DNA from: Rhodospirillales bacterium | Lineage (GTDB): Bacteria > Pseudomonadota > Alphaproteobacteria > CACIAM-22H2 | Direction of reading: 5' to 3' | Length of the DNA stretch: 39,224 nt | Assembly: GCA_016794025.1 (NCBI GenBank) | Contig: JAEUKX010000077.1 | Span: 1 to 39,224, forward strand | Shown here: positions 7,774 through 16,247 of the stretch, one piece after another | How the letters are laid out: each line of letters opens with the position of its first letter | How positions within the stretch are numbered: position 1 is the stretch's first letter | Program-made: the position numbers and the translations under genes | Notes under the pieces: generated by a model | What the model saw: only the letters and a program-made list of their open reading frames with translations | The model's database searches: none | What the model was told of the DNA's origin: nothing

Positions 7774-8193
7774 GTGACGCTTTCCGAGTCGAACCCATCT
7801 GCCGATCCCGTCTCCCCGTTTTTCGGGCGCACGTTCGACGAGACGATGAGCCTGCTGCTGTCGGCGCGCCATTATGTCGCCAACGTCCAGCCCGGCGAGG
7901 CATTCCAGGCCGATCCGGGCGAACGCCTCCACATGAACTGCGAAGCGATGCGTCTGACCACGCGGCTGGCGCAGGTCATGGCCTGGCTGCTGGCGCAGAA
8001 GGCCGTCGCCGCCGGCGAGATCAGCCGCGAGGAAGTGCGCGACGAGCGCTATCGTCTTGGCGCCCAGACGCTGTGCCTGGCCGATACGGACGCGCGCGTG
8101 TCGCGCTCGAGTGTCAAGCTCGGGGACCTGATGCGGCAGAGCCGCAGGCTCTTCGAGCGCGTGTCGCGCCTGGACAGCCAACTCGGCGTCTGA
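7774..8193 (+). CDS. rcdA: DUF1465 / RcdA-like regulator of CtrA degradation
   Basis: A 139-residue helical protein of family DUF1465, whose Caulobacter member RcdA is an adaptor that helps the ClpXP protease degrade the cell-cycle regulator CtrA. Features seen are an N-terminal FGRTFDETMSLLLSARHYV helix, a second helix with RLTTRLAQVMAWLLAQKAV, and a third ending in LMRQSRRLFERVSRLDSQL, the usual family layout and length. GTG at 7774 is chosen over an in-frame ATG at 7753 because AGGAGG (7761-7766) is placed correctly for it. The gene is divergent from hsp20 and ends in a terminator shared with rpmE. No cell-cycle partner gene lies in the window. The family call is firm; the CtrA role is by homology. 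Confidence 0.75.
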   Translation: MTLSESNPSADPVSPFFGRTFDETMSLLLSARHYVANVQPGEAFQADPGERLHMNCEAMRLTTRLAQVMAWLLAQKAVAAGEISREEVRDERYRLGAQTLCLADTDARVSRSSVKLGDLMRQSRRLFERVSRLDSQLGV

Positions 8194-8219
8194 CGCCTGT
8201 CGTCGCCCCGAAAACGAAA

Positions 8220-8245
8220 CGGGCGCTTCCTTGCGGAGGCGCCCG
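8220..8245 (-). terminator. Terminator of rpmE, shared with the RcdA-like gene
   Basis: Arms CGGGCGCTTCC (8220-8230) and GGAGGCGCCCG (8235-8245) pair with one G-U. On the minus strand the stem is followed by TTTCGTTTTC, which suits termination of rpmE. Confidence 0.65.
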
Positions 8246-8271
8246 TCGCCGGTTCCCGAAGTCGGGAACGG

Positions 8272-8553
8272 TTACTTCTTTGCCGCCGCCTTGGCCGGGG
8301 CGGGCTTTGCAGCCGCCTTGTCGGCGCCCGGCGCCTTGAGGCCGATGCCGGCGAAGCGCTTGTTGAACTTGGCAACCTGGCCGCCCGTGTCGAGCATGCG
8401 CTGCTGGCCGGTCCATGCCGGGTGCGTCTTCGGGTCGATGTCGAGGCGCAGCGTGTCGCCGGCCTTGCCCATCGTCGAGCGCGTCTTGAACTGGGTGCCG
8501 TCGGTCATGACGACAGTGATTTCGTGGTAGTCGGGGTGGATCTGGGGCTTCAT
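8272..8553 (-). CDS. rpmE: 50S ribosomal protein L31
   Basis: Large-subunit protein that bridges to the small subunit. It has 93 residues, longer than the usual 70-75, because of an Ala/Lys/Pro-rich basic tail from about residue 73 ([17 protein letters not shown]). The core [19 protein letters not shown] and the HPAWTGQQ segment are typical. The CxxC zinc residues of the C+ type are absent, so this is a zinc-free form. A well-formed housekeeping promoter and a terminator frame it as a single-gene transcript. Confidence 0.95.
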   Translation of the reverse strand: MKPQIHPDYHEITVVMTDGTQFKTRSTMGKAGDTLRLDIDPKTHPAWTGQQRMLDTGGQVAKFNKRFAGIGLKAPGADKAAAKPAPAKAAAKK

Positions 8554-8621
8554 GGACCGCGCTCCGGAAGTTCGATATCCGCCGCCCGGCGGCCCTAACG
8601 GCGCCCTGGCAGGAAGCGGGG

Positions 8622-8650
8622 CTTATACAGGCTTGCGGGCAGGCATGCAA
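8622..8650 (-). promoter_or_regulatory. Housekeeping promoter of rpmE
   Basis: Minus-strand TTGCAT (8645-8650), 17 bp, TATAAG (8622-8627), a good fit to the sigma-70 pattern. The start of transcription would be about 60 bp before the rpmE ATG at 8553. Confidence 0.65.
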
Positions 8651-8735
8651 GATGACGGGGCATGCCCCCTCGACCTTTGGCTTGGGGCGTGCTAAAGCGC
8701 CGAACACATTGAATTTTCCGAGAGATTTGCCGGAA

Positions 8736-9068
8736 ATGGACGAGCGCGAATTTGCCGACCGGGCCGACCGGACATTGACGCGGCTGCTCGATGCGCTGGA
8801 AGCGGCCCTCGAGGGGGACGATCCGGACATCGAGCTGCGGGGCGGCGTCCTGACGCTCGATCTCGACAAGGCCGGGCAATTCGTCCTCAACAAGCATGCG
8901 CCGACACGTCAGGTGTGGCTGTCCTCGCCGGTGTCGGGCGCCTCGCATTATGCCTGGGACGAAGCGGCGGCGGTCTGGCGGTCGACACGCGGGCCGGACA
9001 GGCTCGAGGTGCGGCTTGCGGCCGATCTGGCCGCGGCCTGTGGTCATCCCGTGAATCTCGGCAGCTGA
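8736..9068 (+). CDS. cyaY: Frataxin-like iron protein CyaY
   Basis: A 110-residue bacterial frataxin that binds iron and tunes iron-sulfur cluster assembly by the cysteine desulfurase complex. The N-terminal acidic helix (MDEREFADRADRTLTRLLDA), the strand LRGGVLTLDL, the QFVLNKHAP turn and the strand QVWLSSPVSGASHY are characteristic, and LEVRLAADLAAACG forms the last helix. ATG at 8736 gives the family length; the open frame extends to 8652 but without conserved residues. It is 8 bp ahead of the ABC exporter, so the two are likely cotranscribed. Heme or cluster-export coupling with that exporter is speculation. Confidence 0.9.
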   Translation: MDEREFADRADRTLTRLLDALEAALEGDDPDIELRGGVLTLDLDKAGQFVLNKHAPTRQVWLSSPVSGASHYAWDEAAAVWRSTRGPDRLEVRLAADLAAACGHPVNLGS

Positions 9069-9076
9069 GACGGCAG

Positions 9077-10897
9077 ATGGCGCGCGGCGCGGAAAAGCAG
9101 GTGGACGAACGGTCGGGCAGCCGGAATTTCGGCGTCCTTGCGCGGCTGGGCGGGTTCCTGCTGCCGTACCGATGGCGCATGGCCGGAGCTGCGGTCGCAC
9201 TGACCGTGGCGGCGGGGTCCGTCCTCGGGCTCGGGACGGCGCTGCGCTGGCTCGTCGACGCAGGCTTCGCCAGCGGCAATGCGGCATTGCTCGATCGAGC
9301 ACTTTGGGGGCTCGTGGGCTTCGTCGTGCTGCTGGCCTGCGCCACTTACGCGCGCTCCTACCTTGTCACTTGGCTCGGCGAGCGCGTCACCGCCGATCTG
9401 CGCAAGGCCGTGTTCGCGCGCACGCTGCGCCTTTCGCCGGCCTATTTCGAGACGACCCGCACCGGCGAGGTGCTTTCGCGCCTGACAGCCGACACCACGG
9501 CGGTCCAGACGATCGTAGGCTCGACCGCGTCTATGGCGCTGCGAAACGTCCTGCTGATGCTGGGCGGAGCCACGATGATGGCGATCACCGCCCCGGACCT
9601 CGCCGCGATCACGCTCGCGGTCGTGCCGCTCGTCGTGGCGCCGATCGTCATCTTCGGCCGGCGGGTGCGCCGGCTTTCACGCGAAAGCCAGGACCGTCTT
9701 GGCGACGTCGGCGCCGACATCGACGAGACGCTCAACGCCGTGCGGACGGTCCAGGCGTTCAACCGCGAAGCCGAGGACGGCGCACGTTTCGACAGTCGCG
9801 TTGAAGAGGCATTCGGCGCGAACGCGCGCCGCGCGCGAGCCCGGTCCGCGCTGATCGCACTGGTCATGCTGCTCGTGTTCGGCGCCGTCGGCTTCGTCCT
9901 CTGGGTCGGCGGCCACGGCGCCATGCGTGGCGAAATCACCGTCGGCCAGCTCAGCGCGTTCGTATTCTATGCGGTTGTCGTCGCCAGTTCGGTCGGCGCC
10001 ATCAGTGAATTCATGGCCGACCTGCAGCGCGCCGCCGGCGCCTCGGAGCGGCTGTTCGAGCTGCTCGACGCCGTTCCCGACATTCGCCCACCGGCCGTGC
10101 CCGCGAAGTTCCCGTCGCCCGCGCGCGGCGCCGTCGCGTTCGAGAACGTGACGTTCCGCTATCCGAGCGCGCCCGAACGTGCGGCGCTGGATGGCCTGTC
10201 CTTTGCGGTCGAACCCGGCGAAACGGTCGCGATCGTGGGCCCGTCGGGCGCAGGCAAGACGACCGTCTACCAGCTGCTCCTGCGCTTCTACGATCCGCAG
10301 GCCGGAACGGTGCGTCTGGATGGCATCGACCTGCGCCGGGCCGATCCGGCGGATGCGCGCACGCGGATCGGCCTCGTTCCGCAGGAGCCCACGATCTTTG
10401 CCGCTGACGTGATCGAAAACATCCGCTACGGCCGGGTCGGCGCCAGCGACGCCGACGTTCGCGCGGCGGCGCGTGCGGCCTATGTCGATGAATTCGCCGA
10501 ACGGCTGCCACAGGGCTGGAACACGTTTCTGGGCGAACGCGGCGTGCGCCTGTCCGGCGGGCAACGCCAGCGCATCGCGATTGCCCGTGCACTGGTGCGC
10601 GATCCGGCCCTGCTGCTGCTCGACGAGGCGACCAGCGCGCTGGATGCCGAAAGCGAAAGGTACGTGCAGGCCGCCCTTGAGGCGCTTGGCCGCAGCCGGA
10701 CCGTTCTTGCCATCGCGCACCGTCTGGCGACCGTCGTTCGCGCCGATCGCCTGATCGTGCTCGACCGGGGACGGAAGATCGCCGAAGGTCCCCATGCGCG
10801 CCTCGTTGCCGAGGGCGGGCTCTATGCGCGGCTCGCGGCGTTGCAGTTCGACGTTGCCTCGGCAGAGGGCGTGTCGCTGGAAGGAGTCGGACGATGA
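9077..10897 (+). CDS. ABC exporter, membrane domain fused to ATPase
   Basis: A 606-residue half-size exporter of the ABCB/MsbA type that works as a homodimer in the inner membrane. Six membrane helices lie between about 35 and 320. The ATPase half has Walker A GPSGAGKTT (388-396), the signature LSGGQRQRIAIARAL (about 492) and Walker B LLLLDEATSALD (about 512), with the H-loop in AIAHRLATV. All nucleotide-site residues are present. It is 8 bp downstream of cyaY and overlaps the next gene by 4 bp (ATGA). Exporters of this class carry lipids, peptides or drugs; the substrate cannot be read from the sequence. It is not a clear ATM1/cluster exporter. Confidence 0.9.
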   Translation: MARGAEKQVDERSGSRNFGVLARLGGFLLPYRWRMAGAAVALTVAAGSVLGLGTALRWLVDAGFASGNAALLDRALWGLVGFVVLLACATYARSYLVTWLGERVTADLRKAVFARTLRLSPAYFETTRTGEVLSRLTADTTAVQTIVGSTASMALRNVLLMLGGATMMAITAPDLAAITLAVVPLVVAPIVIFGRRVRRLSRESQDRLGDVGADIDETLNAVRTVQAFNREAEDGARFDSRVEEAFGANARRARARSALIALVMLLVFGAVGFVLWVGGHGAMRGEITVGQLSAFVFYAVVVASSVGAISEFMADLQRAAGASERLFELLDAVPDIRPPAVPAKFPSPARGAVAFENVTFRYPSAPERAALDGLSFAVEPGETVAIVGPSGAGKTTVYQLLLRFYDPQAGTVRLDGIDLRRADPADARTRIGLVPQEPTIFAADVIENIRYGRVGASDADVRAAARAAYVDEFAERLPQGWNTFLGERGVRLSGGQRQRIAIARALVRDPALLLLDEATSALDAESERYVQAALEALGRSRTVLAIAHRLATVVRADRLIVLDRGRKIAEGPHARLVAEGGLYARLAALQFDVASAEGVSLEGVGR

Positions 10898-11949
10898 GGG
10901 CCGCTGCCGCATGCCTGTTCGCCTTGACGGCCATGCTCGTCGCCGCGTGCGGCTCCGACGAGCCGCTGCGCGGGCCGAGCCCGCTGCTGCTGAAGGCGAT
11001 CGACCGGATGTCCGATCAGGATTTCGCGGTGCCGCTCGAGGGCGGCCAGGCAGCGCTGCTGCCGATGTTCTCGGAGAAGAAGCTGGTCGGCGTCCATTCG
11101 GGCGTGAAGCGCGTCGTGGTCGGCATCCAGGATCCGGCCCGCAACGCCGGGCTCGTCTTCGACACGCTGAAGAAGGCCGTCGGCGAGGGCGCGGAAACGA
11201 TGATCGTCGTGCCCCAGTTCATCGCCGCCCAGGACGCCGAGAAGCACGGTCTGGGCCCCGAGTTCGCGCGCTGGACGATCGAGGGCTGGATCGAGGGCGG
11301 GATGTCGCGGCCCGCCAATCTGCGCGATACGGGGCCGATCGTGTCGAGCTTCACGGTGCTTGATGCGGTGATCCTCTATCTCGCCGACCGCGCGACCTTC
11401 CCCGACCTTGCGGAGATCCGTCTCGTCGGATACGGGCGCAGCGCCCGGACCGTCCAGCTCTATGCGGCGGTGGCCAAGGGGCTCGGCGCCGCGGCGGGGG
11501 CAGGGATCAAGGTTCGCTTCGTCGTCGCGAATGCGGACTCGTTCGTCTATTTCGACGAGCGTCGCCCGAGCCGGGGCGAATCGCCCTTCGAACCGTTCGA
11601 GCGCGAGAAATGCCCCGGATTCAATCTCTGGCCCTATGGCCTTTCGGTTCCGGCGGTCTACGCCTACGGCACGATCGGGGCGGATCTCGCGCGCCGGTAT
11701 GCGGGGCTCGAGGTCGTCTATCTGGTCGACGAGCGTGACACCGCATCCACCGATCGCGATTGCGAGGCACGCACGCAGGGCCGCGACCGGCTCGAACGCG
11801 CACAGAATTATCTCAAGTACCTTGCCGTCGTGGCGGGCGGCGAAGCGGCCTCGCATCGGCTGGTGACAACGCGCGCCGGCTCCGGCGGAATTGCCGGCCT
11901 GCTTGCCGGGCAGTGCGGCCAGTCCGTCCTTGCCGGCGGCGGCTGCTGA
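10894..11949 (+). CDS. Lipoprotein with degenerate alpha/beta hydrolase fold
   Basis: A 351-residue predicted lipoprotein: hydrophobic signal and lipobox LVAAC with the lipidated Cys at 19. The body looks like an alpha/beta hydrolase family usually annotated as esterase-like. The conserved landmarks are SSFTVLDAVILYL, a nucleophile-elbow region VGYGRSARTVQLYAA, VVANADSFVYFDE, CPGFNLWPYGL and DCEARTQGRDRLERAQNYL. In active relatives the elbow reads GHSAGG; here the serine position is Gly181, and the terminal histidine (VGH in relatives) is replaced near Ser330, while the acid D282 remains. It therefore appears catalytically dead. It overlaps the exporter stop by 4 bp, so it may be a partner of that exporter. 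Function is unknown. Confidence 0.65.
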   Translation: MRAAAACLFALTAMLVAACGSDEPLRGPSPLLLKAIDRMSDQDFAVPLEGGQAALLPMFSEKKLVGVHSGVKRVVVGIQDPARNAGLVFDTLKKAVGEGAETMIVVPQFIAAQDAEKHGLGPEFARWTIEGWIEGGMSRPANLRDTGPIVSSFTVLDAVILYLADRATFPDLAEIRLVGYGRSARTVQLYAAVAKGLGAAAGAGIKVRFVVANADSFVYFDERRPSRGESPFEPFEREKCPGFNLWPYGLSVPAVYAYGTIGADLARRYAGLEVVYLVDERDTASTDRDCEARTQGRDRLERAQNYLKYLAVVAGGEAASHRLVTTRAGSGGIAGLLAGQCGQSVLAGGGC

Positions 11950-11987
11950 CGGGGCAGCCCCGCGCGCCGGTCCAGTCGCGCATTTGA

Positions 11988-13118
11988 CTATCGGTTCGTG
12001 AGCTTGAGCTCGATCCGCCGGTTCCGGCGCCATCCCGCTTCGTCGTCGCGGTCGTCGATGGGCTGGAATTCGGCCATGCCGGCGGCCTGGAGACGGTCGG
12101 CCGGCAGGCCGTTGGCGATGAGGAAGCGCACGACGGAGATCGCGCGCGCCGACGACAGTTCCCAGTTGGAGGGGAACTCCCGCGTGGCGATGGGCCGCCG
12201 GTCGGTATGGCCGGTGACCTGGAGGACCCAATCGATGTCCTTCGGGATCTTCGCGGTGACCTCGCGCAGCACCTCGGCAAGCTTCTGCAGCTGCTTGCCG
12301 CCCTCAAGCTCGATGGTGGCGGCGCCCGAGGCGAACAGGACCTCGGACTGGAATACGAACCGGTCGCCGACGACGCGGATCTCCTGCCGGTTGCCGAGCA
12401 CCTGGCGCAGGCGTCCGAAGAACTCCGAACGGAACCGCTGGAGATCCTCGACGCGGCCGGCGAGCGCAAGGTTGAGCCGGCGGCCGAGATCGGCCACCTG
12501 CGCCTGCGATTCGGCGGTCTTGCGCTCGGATTCGGCGAGCAGGGCCTCGATGCGGCGGAGCTGCTCGCGCAGTTCGGCGGTCTGCCGGTTGAGCAGCGCC
12601 ACCTGCGCCTGCGCCTGGGTCGAGATCTGCTTCTCGCTCTTCGCGCTGTCCTCCGCCGTGGAAAGGCGCTTCTCGAGGTCCGCCCGCAGGGCCGCGAGCG
12701 CTTCGAGGTCGCGCAGCTGCGCCTCGATCTTCTCGCGGTCGGCGGAGATCGTCCTGTTGGCGTCCTCGAGCTGCTTTGCGCGTTCGGCCGACAGTGTCTT
12801 CGCGGCTTCCGCATCGCTTCGCAGGCGTTCGTTGTCGGCGAGCGTGGCCTGCATCTCGGAAATCAGGCTCCTGAGCCGCGCGTCGAGGTCGGTCTTCTCG
12901 CGTTCGGCCATCGAGAGGGAGCTGGCAAGCTCGGCCAGACGTGCGGAGGCGCGGGCGAGCTGGTCGTCGCGGCCGGCAATGACGTCCTTCAGGTAGAACT
13001 GGAAGACCGCAAAGACCATCATCACGAAGACGACGGCGATGACGAGCGTGGCCAGCGCGTCGACGAAACCCGGCCAGACGTCGATTGTGCGGACGTGACG
13101 ACGGTTGCCGCCGCGCAC
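11988..13118 (-). CDS. MotB-like OmpA-domain protein with coiled coil
   Basis: A 376-residue inner-membrane protein of the MotB/TolR-like kind. One membrane helix at about 17-42 carries an Asp at D20 (WPGFVDALATLV) in the position where MotB and ExbD hold the proton-accepting Asp. A coiled coil runs about 48-215, and the C-terminal OmpA/MotB domain has GHTDRRP and NWELSSARA, the peptidoglycan-binding signature. It starts 3 bp after the MotA-like gene. Together they should form a proton-driven stator anchored in the wall. The long coil sets it apart from the flagellar MotB. No flagellar genes are near, so the flagellar motor is not the likely site of action. Confidence 0.82.
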   Translation of the reverse strand: MRGGNRRHVRTIDVWPGFVDALATLVIAVVFVMMVFAVFQFYLKDVIAGRDDQLARASARLAELASSLSMAEREKTDLDARLRSLISEMQATLADNERLRSDAEAAKTLSAERAKQLEDANRTISADREKIEAQLRDLEALAALRADLEKRLSTAEDSAKSEKQISTQAQAQVALLNRQTAELREQLRRIEALLAESERKTAESQAQVADLGRRLNLALAGRVEDLQRFRSEFFGRLRQVLGNRQEIRVVGDRFVFQSEVLFASGAATIELEGGKQLQKLAEVLREVTAKIPKDIDWVLQVTGHTDRRPIATREFPSNWELSSARAISVVRFLIANGLPADRLQAAGMAEFQPIDDRDDEAGWRRNRRIELKLTNR

Positions 13119-13121
13119 AGC

Positions 13122-14276
13122 CTAGCTCCTCGGCTCTTCGGCGAGGTTGGCGATCGTGCGCGCCAGCAGGCGGATCTCGTTGCGGATGTCCTGGGTCAGC
13201 TGCAGGCGGCCTGTCGAGGTTTCCTCGACCATGCGCGAGAGCGCGGCATCCATGTTGCGGATGTGCATGCGCGAGGCCTCGTCGATGCCGCCGCCGCCGC
13301 CGCGCGGCACGTCGGCAAGCTTCGAGATGGCGTTGCGCAGCTCGACCTGCCCTTCGGCCAGCTTCAGCAGCAGCTGCTGCTCGGTCTTCATCTGGTCGGC
13401 CAGCGAGCCCAGCCGGTCGGCCAGCGCCATGTTGGCCTGGTTGGCGGCGTTGCGGCCTTCCTCCGAGCGCGCGATCGTGCGCTGGAGGTTCTCGAGATTG
13501 TCGGCGGTCGTCTCGAGCAGCGCCTGTATATAGGCGGGCACGGTATCGCCGCCCTCGCCGCTGCCGATGGCGCCCGACGAAAGGCGCGTCTGCGCCGAAA
13601 GCCAGTCCTCGAGATCGTTGTAGAAACGGTTCTGCGCCTGGCCGGCCTGGAGGTCGCAGAAGCCGAGAACGATCGAGCTGGCAAGGCCGAACAGCGAGGT
13701 GCCGAAGGCCGTGCCCATGCCCGCGAGCGGCGCCTTGAGGCCGTTCTGCAGGTCGGCGAACAGTGCGCCCACGTCGGTCGAGGCCGACAGCGTGGCGATG
13801 ACACCGCTGACGGCGGAGACGGTCTGCAGCAGGCCCCAGAACGTGCCGAGCAGGCCAAGGAAGATCAGGAGGCCGACGAAATAGCGCGACAGGTCGCGGC
13901 TCTCGTCCATGCGGCTGCCGATCGAGTCGAGCAGCGAGCGCATCGAGACCGGCGACAGGCTGAAGCGGCCGGTCCGCTCGCCGAGCATCTTCACCATGGG
14001 GGCGAGCAGGCGCGGCGGCTTCTCGTTCGACAGCGATGGGCGGTTTGCGCGGAACTTGTCGATCCACGCGATCTCGGCGTTGAGCGAGACGATCTGGCGC
14101 GCGTTGAAAATGATGCCGATCGCGAGAACGGCGAGGATCACGCTGTTGAGCGCGAGGTGGTGCTGGAACGCCTCGACGATGCCATCCTTGAGGAACCAGC
14201 ACACCGCGCCCACCGCGGCGAGGAACAGCAGCGTGCGGATCAGGAATCGGGTCGGGCGTGCGATCGTCGCATCCAT
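13122..14276 (-). CDS. MotA/TolQ/ExbB-like proton channel protein
   Basis: A 384-residue inner-membrane protein. Membrane helices lie at about 11-29, 44-58, 132-152 and 186-207; the last pair, with GLLGTFWGLLQTV and MGTAFGTSLFGLASS, is the MotA/ExbB core that surrounds the MotB Asp. A cytoplasmic segment 60-130 and a C-terminal helical region 225-384 complete it. It stands 25 bp after the OmpA-like gene and 3 bp before the MotB-like gene. Pairs of this kind are common in Alphaproteobacteria and are thought to energise an envelope process. ZorA of Zorya defence has the same fold, but the ZorC/D/E partners are absent here. Confidence 0.82.
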   Translation of the reverse strand: MDATIARPTRFLIRTLLFLAAVGAVCWFLKDGIVEAFQHHLALNSVILAVLAIGIIFNARQIVSLNAEIAWIDKFRANRPSLSNEKPPRLLAPMVKMLGERTGRFSLSPVSMRSLLDSIGSRMDESRDLSRYFVGLLIFLGLLGTFWGLLQTVSAVSGVIATLSASTDVGALFADLQNGLKAPLAGMGTAFGTSLFGLASSIVLGFCDLQAGQAQNRFYNDLEDWLSAQTRLSSGAIGSGEGGDTVPAYIQALLETTADNLENLQRTIARSEEGRNAANQANMALADRLGSLADQMKTEQQLLLKLAEGQVELRNAISKLADVPRGGGGGIDEASRMHIRNMDAALSRMVEETSTGRLQLTQDIRNEIRLLARTIANLAEEPRS

Positions 14277-14301
14277 CCGGTCCGCTCCTTTCGGCGTCGG
14301 T

Positions 14302-15336
14302 TCAGCGGCGTACGAGAACGATGTCCACGCGGTCGGGCGGACCGTCGTTGGTGCGGCCCAGCGCGCGGACGTCCATTCGGGTCGAGGCGATGCCCTGCTC
14401 GATCAGCTGCGCGCGCACGGCAAGCGCGCGCGACAGCGAGAGGCGCCGGGCCTGTCCGCCCGAGTCGTCGCCGCCGCTGGCATAGGCCTGCAGCTGGAGA
14501 CGCGCACTCGAATCGCCCTTCAGTTCGGCTACGACGGGACCAAGCGCTGTCTTGCCGGCGGCATCGATCTCCGCCGAACCCGCCCCGAACGACAGGCGTG
14601 CCAGCGGATCGCCGGCGGCGCGCGCGGCGGCGGGCGCCGCGGCAGCCTGTGGCGGTGCCGGTGCAGGTGCCGGTGCTGCGGCGGGCGCGGGGGCAGGTGC
14701 GGGCGCACTTGCTGCGGGCGGCGGCGGGGGTGCTGCGGCGCTTGCTGGCGCGGCCGGTGCCGAGGGAAGCGGCTGCGGCGACTGCATCACCGAAGGCGGC
14801 GGTGGCGGCGGCGGGGCGCTTGCCATCGTCTGGGCCGCGGGTGCGGGCGGCGGTGCGACGGCGCGCGGTGCCGCCGCGGCGGGCGGTGCGGATGCCTTCG
14901 CGTCGGGCGCGCGTGGCGCGCTTGCGGCGGCGGGCGGCGGGGGCGGGGGTGGCGGCGGAAGGGTCGCGGAAGCCGCAGGTGCGGGCGGCGCCGGCGGCGG
15001 CGCATAGCTCGGCGGCGGTGGCGGCGGCGTGAAGGCGGGTGCGGCCGACGCGGTTGCCGACGGCGAGGCCGGCGGAACGAGCGGCGCGCGCTGGACGGGC
15101 GAGGCACCGGCGGCGGCAAGCGGGGCCGCCGGCGTGCGCGGGCCGGCATGCGTGGCCACGCCGCGCGGCGCGCGCAGGGTCACGGCACCGGCAGGCGGCG
15201 CGTTGAGTTCGTCGAGCACCGACCAGTCCACCTCCACGCTCGCGCGCGGCTGGCGCAGCTGCTGCTGCGCCGCGGCCGGAACGGCGGCGGCGGCGAGGAG
15301 GACGAGGGCGGTGGCCGAAAGAAGCGCTTTCTTCAT
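14302..15336 (-). CDS. Secreted proline-rich protein with OmpA-like C-terminus
   Basis: A 344-residue exported protein. A signal peptide (MKKALLSATALVLLAAAAVP, cut near residue 23) is followed by a short domain up to about 60, a Pro/Ala-rich region about 64-240, and an OmpA-like domain about 245-344 starting ARLSFGAGSAEIDAAGKTAL with RRLSLSRALAVRAQL. The linker carries proline runs of 6 (104-109), 9 (127-135), 7 (175-181) and 5 (203-207). Proline-rich linkers of this sort span the periplasm in TonB/TolA-like proteins. It is the first gene of the motor-like triad and follows suhB and efp on the same strand. ATG at 15336 is chosen for the signal peptide; the frame is open for 24 more codons upstream. 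Confidence 0.8.
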   Translation of the reverse strand: MKKALLSATALVLLAAAAVPAAAQQQLRQPRASVEVDWSVLDELNAPPAGAVTLRAPRGVATHAGPRTPAAPLAAAGASPVQRAPLVPPASPSATASAAPAFTPPPPPPSYAPPPAPPAPAASATLPPPPPPPPPAAASAPRAPDAKASAPPAAAAPRAVAPPPAPAAQTMASAPPPPPPPSVMQSPQPLPSAPAAPASAAAPPPPPAASAPAPAPAPAAAPAPAPAPPQAAAAPAAARAAGDPLARLSFGAGSAEIDAAGKTALGPVVAELKGDSSARLQLQAYASGGDDSGGQARRLSLSRALAVRAQLIEQGIASTRMDVRALGRTNDGPPDRVDIVLVRR

Positions 15337-15414
15337 GGCGGGCACGACATTAGCCCGAGGCGGCGGCAGCGAACAACCGCCTTTCGCGGCGGCGGAATCG
15401 GAGCACATCCAGCC

Positions 15415-16227
15415 TTATTTTCCCGACCCGCCGGCCGCGCGCAGCAGCTTTCCCAGCGGTTCGTAGAGCCTGGCGTTGCCGGCAACGATGTTGCCGGTCT
15501 CCATCGGGTCCGAGTCGCCGTCGAGATCGCCAACGAAGCCGCCGGCTTCCTTGATGAGCAGGATGCCCGCCGCGATGTCCCATTTGTTGAGGCCGATCTC
15601 GAAGAAGCCGTCGAGTCGCCCGGCCGCGACATAGGCAAGGTCGAGCGCCGCGGCACCCGCGCGGCGGATGCCGGCGACATGGCCCATCGTCGCTTCGAGG
15701 AGCTTGAGGTAGTGCGGATGGTCGCCGCGCCCGCGGAAGGGAATGCCCGTGCCGATCAGCGCTTCGCCCATGTCGCGCCGGCCCGACACGCGCAGGCGGC
15801 GGTCGTTGAGGAACGCGCCGCGGCCCTTCTCGGCCCAGTACATCTCGTCGGCCACGGGGTTGTAGATCATGCCCGCGATCAGGTCGCCCTTCTGGACGAG
15901 CGCCATCGAGATCGCGAAGTGCGGGATCGAATGCAGGAAGTTGGTCGTGCCGTCGAGCGGGTCGACGATCCACACGCTGTCGGGATCCTTGCCGACGATC
16001 TTGCCGCCTTCCTCCATGAGGAAGGAGAAGGTCGGCCGCGCGCGTTCGAGCTCGGCGCGGATCGTCTTCTCCGCGCCGAGATCGGCGGTCGACACGAAAT
16101 CGCTCGGGCTCTTGACCGAGACCTGCAGGTTCTCGACCTCGCCGAAATCGCGCGCCAGCCCGCGGCCGGCCTTGCGGGCGGCGCGTTCCATGACGGTGTA
16201 GAGGGCGGAGCGGGCGGTGGTGCGCAT
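15415..16227 (-). CDS. suhB: Inositol monophosphatase family protein
   Basis: A 270-residue Mg-dependent phosphatase of the SuhB/IMPase family, which hydrolyses inositol 1-phosphate and, in bacteria, also affects ribosomal RNA processing. Metal-site motifs are present: MEEGG (about 71-75), the signature WIVDPLDGTTNF (about 86-97) and NKWDIAAG (about 217-224). ATG at 16227 is chosen because a GGAG-type site (CTCC on plus, 16230-16235) precedes it; the frame is open further into efp. It is 20 bp after the efp stop. The efp-suhB order is common in Rhodospirillales. Confidence 0.93.
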   Translation of the reverse strand: MRTTARSALYTVMERAARKAGRGLARDFGEVENLQVSVKSPSDFVSTADLGAEKTIRAELERARPTFSFLMEEGGKIVGKDPDSVWIVDPLDGTTNFLHSIPHFAISMALVQKGDLIAGMIYNPVADEMYWAEKGRGAFLNDRRLRVSGRRDMGEALIGTGIPFRGRGDHPHYLKLLEATMGHVAGIRRAGAAALDLAYVAAGRLDGFFEIGLNKWDIAAGILLIKEAGGFVGDLDGDSDPMETGNIVAGNARLYEPLGKLLRAAGGSGK

Positions 16228-16247
16228 GGGAGGAGCCTCGGACCCGA

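Noticed and set aside
11988..14276. MotA/MotB-like pair as a Zorya defence system (ZorA/ZorB)
   Set aside because: The fold and the coil are similar, but no ZorC, ZorD or ZorE follows; suhB, efp and the OmpA-like gene surround the pair, which points to a core envelope role.
12207..15032. Open frame of about 940 codons on the plus strand
   Set aside because: It runs opposite the MotB-like, MotA-like and OmpA-like genes and translates to a repeat of Arg/Gly/Glu without any motif.
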